Origin: Conchocele bisecta
Taxonomy: Eukaryota > Mollusca > Bivalvia > Lucinida > Thyasiridae
DNA: 64,000 bases
Reading direction: 5' to 3'
Assembly (NCBI GenBank): GCA_029237695.1
Contig: CM055265.1
Location: 108,302,773-108,366,772, forward strand
Below, one piece after another: positions 51,301 through 54,300 of this stretch. Each line of letters opens with the position of its first letter. The stretch's first letter is position 1. The notes beneath the pieces are model-generated. The model was given only the letters and a program-made list of their open reading frames with translations. It was not told where the DNA came from and did not search any database. Position numbers and translations under genes: made by a program.

Positions 51301-54300
51301 GCCATATCCCCTAGGCCACAACCCATCCATTAACAGCGGAGGGAAACCGTGAACATTAAAACTCTTCAAATACTAATAGTATTCATATTGCAGTACATAA
51401 TATACAAGATCATTATTGAGTGTCTAACATACAATTTAGTTTGCTAATGTAAAACTCACACTCCTCTGGTAATGTCCCTGAATATTGGAGTGTCAAACAT
51501 TAAGACAATTAGCTACATCCTGATTGCCAATTTATGGTATTAACACTTCAAATGTATAATTACATTGGTAAAACATATGCACAGAAGGAAAGAGCAAATG
51601 GAATGCAGATCAAAGTCACTGTCAAAAAAACATAAAATGTTTCTGTTTTACAATTTTTAGTCATTTATGTTGAATGATGAATATAAAACAGTCATTATTA
51701 TAACATCAAAATATAAAAAAAATTATATTGTCTGAAACCTTGTTGTGAAGCGTAAGATAATAATGCCAGTGAGTCCTGAATTACTTCTATGTCGATAGAA
51801 ATTAGGTAAACCCATTTCAGCCGAAGGATACTATGATTTTTGTTGAAAAAATCTCATTATTTTGTTCATTCATCGATAAAGGTATATGTTGTTACCACTC
51901 ATTTGAACCGTCTCATCGAGACGGTTCAAATGAGTGGTTACAACATATACTTTCGAAAGGAAATAAAGAAAATAGGGATTTTTCTCTCTCAAAAGGTTCA
52001 TACTACTAAAAATGTATCCCGTCTGTAATGGGTTAAGCTGTTTCGCGTGAAAGTCTGACAGTCTGAACTCCTAGCACCTATTTAAATTTAACAGGATACA
52101 CAGATTCTCTCATAGTTTTGGTGACTTGGTTTCTGACAGGTAATAAAGGTTGCCTAGACAATCGAAACATGAAATCAATATGCATATAAAATGTCCATTA
52201 ATTCAAACATGGTTCAGGTGATGCATACTGTGGATCACATGAATAGGTAATTTCAGACACAGTCTCACAGTACAGCTCAGCCTCAACAGATTAACTAGAT
52301 GGCCGCGGCCTGCATGTCGCGCCTTGGGGTGAGGCATGAACACTAAAAAAAGAGATATAGTAGACGGAAAAACTTTAACCAAAAAACTTTAACCGGACAC
52401 ACGTACGTACGTACGGACGGACAGACGGACGTACGCCAAAGTGCCGACTATATCGCGCTTTCCGCAAGCGGTCGGGACAAAAACTTGAACCAAAAACTTG
52501 AACCAAAAATTTAAAAGTAATTAAACCTTGACATTGGGCACAGGGGCCGCACAGGAGCAGGGTAGAATGAAAATATAGATGATGATAAACACCCATGTGA
52601 AGTTTCAAGGTAATGGGCAAAGCAGGTGCAGCGATATAGTACATGAAAAAACTTTAACCAAAAACTTCAAAGTAATTTGACCTTGACATTGGGCACAGGG
52701 GCCACACGGGTGGGGGGTAGAATGAAAATATGGATGATGATAAACAGGCATGTGAAGGTTCAAGGTAATGGGCAAAGTAGGTACATAGATATAGTACATG
52801 AAAAAACTTTAACCAAAAACTTTAACCAAAAGGTTCAAAGTAATTTGACCTTGACATTGGGCACAGGGGCCGCACGGGAGAGGGGTAGAATGAAAATATA
52901 GATGATGATAAACACCCGTGTGAAGTTTCAAGGTAATGGGCAAAGCAGTTGCAGAGATATAGTATAACGAAAAACTTTAACCAAAAAACTTTAACCAAAA
53001 ACTTTAACCGGACACACGTACGTACGCCAAAGTGCTAACTATATCGCGCTTTCCGCAAGCGGGTGCGACAAAAATGATGTTGATATCAAGCATGAGCATT
53101 GAGTACCAACCAAGTTTTATAATCATGTACCCTTGACTTACAAAGCAAATGTTTAGGCACGCAGTGATTTGGTTGGCTAATGGAAAATGATGTCAGTCTC
53201 CAGTAACCAACCAAACCACTGCGTGCACATGATTGAAATATTTTCAAAGATGACGGCTAATATTTATTGATAATGAGGAAGTGAATGCGTTTGATTTTAA
53301 AAAGCGAATTTATGTTAGTGTGAACCGTTTTTGGCACAGTTTACACTCAAAATCTTTGAGATTTATGTTAATGTATTGGCAACTGTAAAATCTATGCCGA
53401 AAACCCACCCCAAACAGCAGATTCGACACGTTGTAACACGTTGTACAGGAGAGTATGAATTTACGACTTTGTGTGGGATTTTCATACAACGGTGGCAAAT
53501 ACTAGTGTTGTACCTTTCTCAAGTACATAATCTTCAGACCCGGGCGCATTTGAATTGATTTGTACATTGTTTAGAAATGTGTTTCATGTATATACAAACA
53601 ATAATTGACACGCTAGAATCACCTGTGCATTATAGCTCGGCAATCAAACAGCCCGATTTCAAGCACGAGCACCGACTACAAGCTCAGAAAGTTTTAAAGT
53701 CACATCACTGAACCTACCCTGCAGGGGGCAGTTTTACTAAACTTTGTACAACTAAAATGTTCGTGAGTGCAAAAATTTCACATTAATAATGTTTTCTTGT
53801 AAACAATTATTGAATTTACATTTATTGAGCATAGGCTGCATATGCAGCCTATGCTCAATAAATGTAAATCCATTAATTTAAATTTCCAGACGATCCGAAA
53901 TTTGCACATCCGAATATTTTAGTCGTACAAAGTTTAGTGAAACGGCCTCCAGGTGTTTAGGCACCCTGTCGTACATGGTGGTTTAGTTTGTATTGGTCCA
54001 ATACATACTAACTGGTAACATATTGCTGTATCAGGCAGGCATTGACCTGATACAAATATCCGAATTACAACAAATTGAAAACTGACGTTCCATTGGTCGA
54101 ATAGCGTCACATGATGCTACCGAATGACATCAGTGGAATGATGTCGCGGAAACGAGTCCACGTTCTTTTCAACGAAAACAATGTGATAATTGCTCATTCT
54201 GTAGCTTAAAATGTTACCTGATAAATAGAATACCAGTCTACTGTCTTTTGATATGAAGATTATCAGGCTCGGCTGGAAAACGGTTGGAATTCCTCGACAT

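Noticed and set aside
51840..52028. Short frame over a family A hairpin with 'VVTTHLNRL'
   Set aside because: The same peptide appears wherever the A hairpin occurs (162, 4798, 3093); it is repeat translation.
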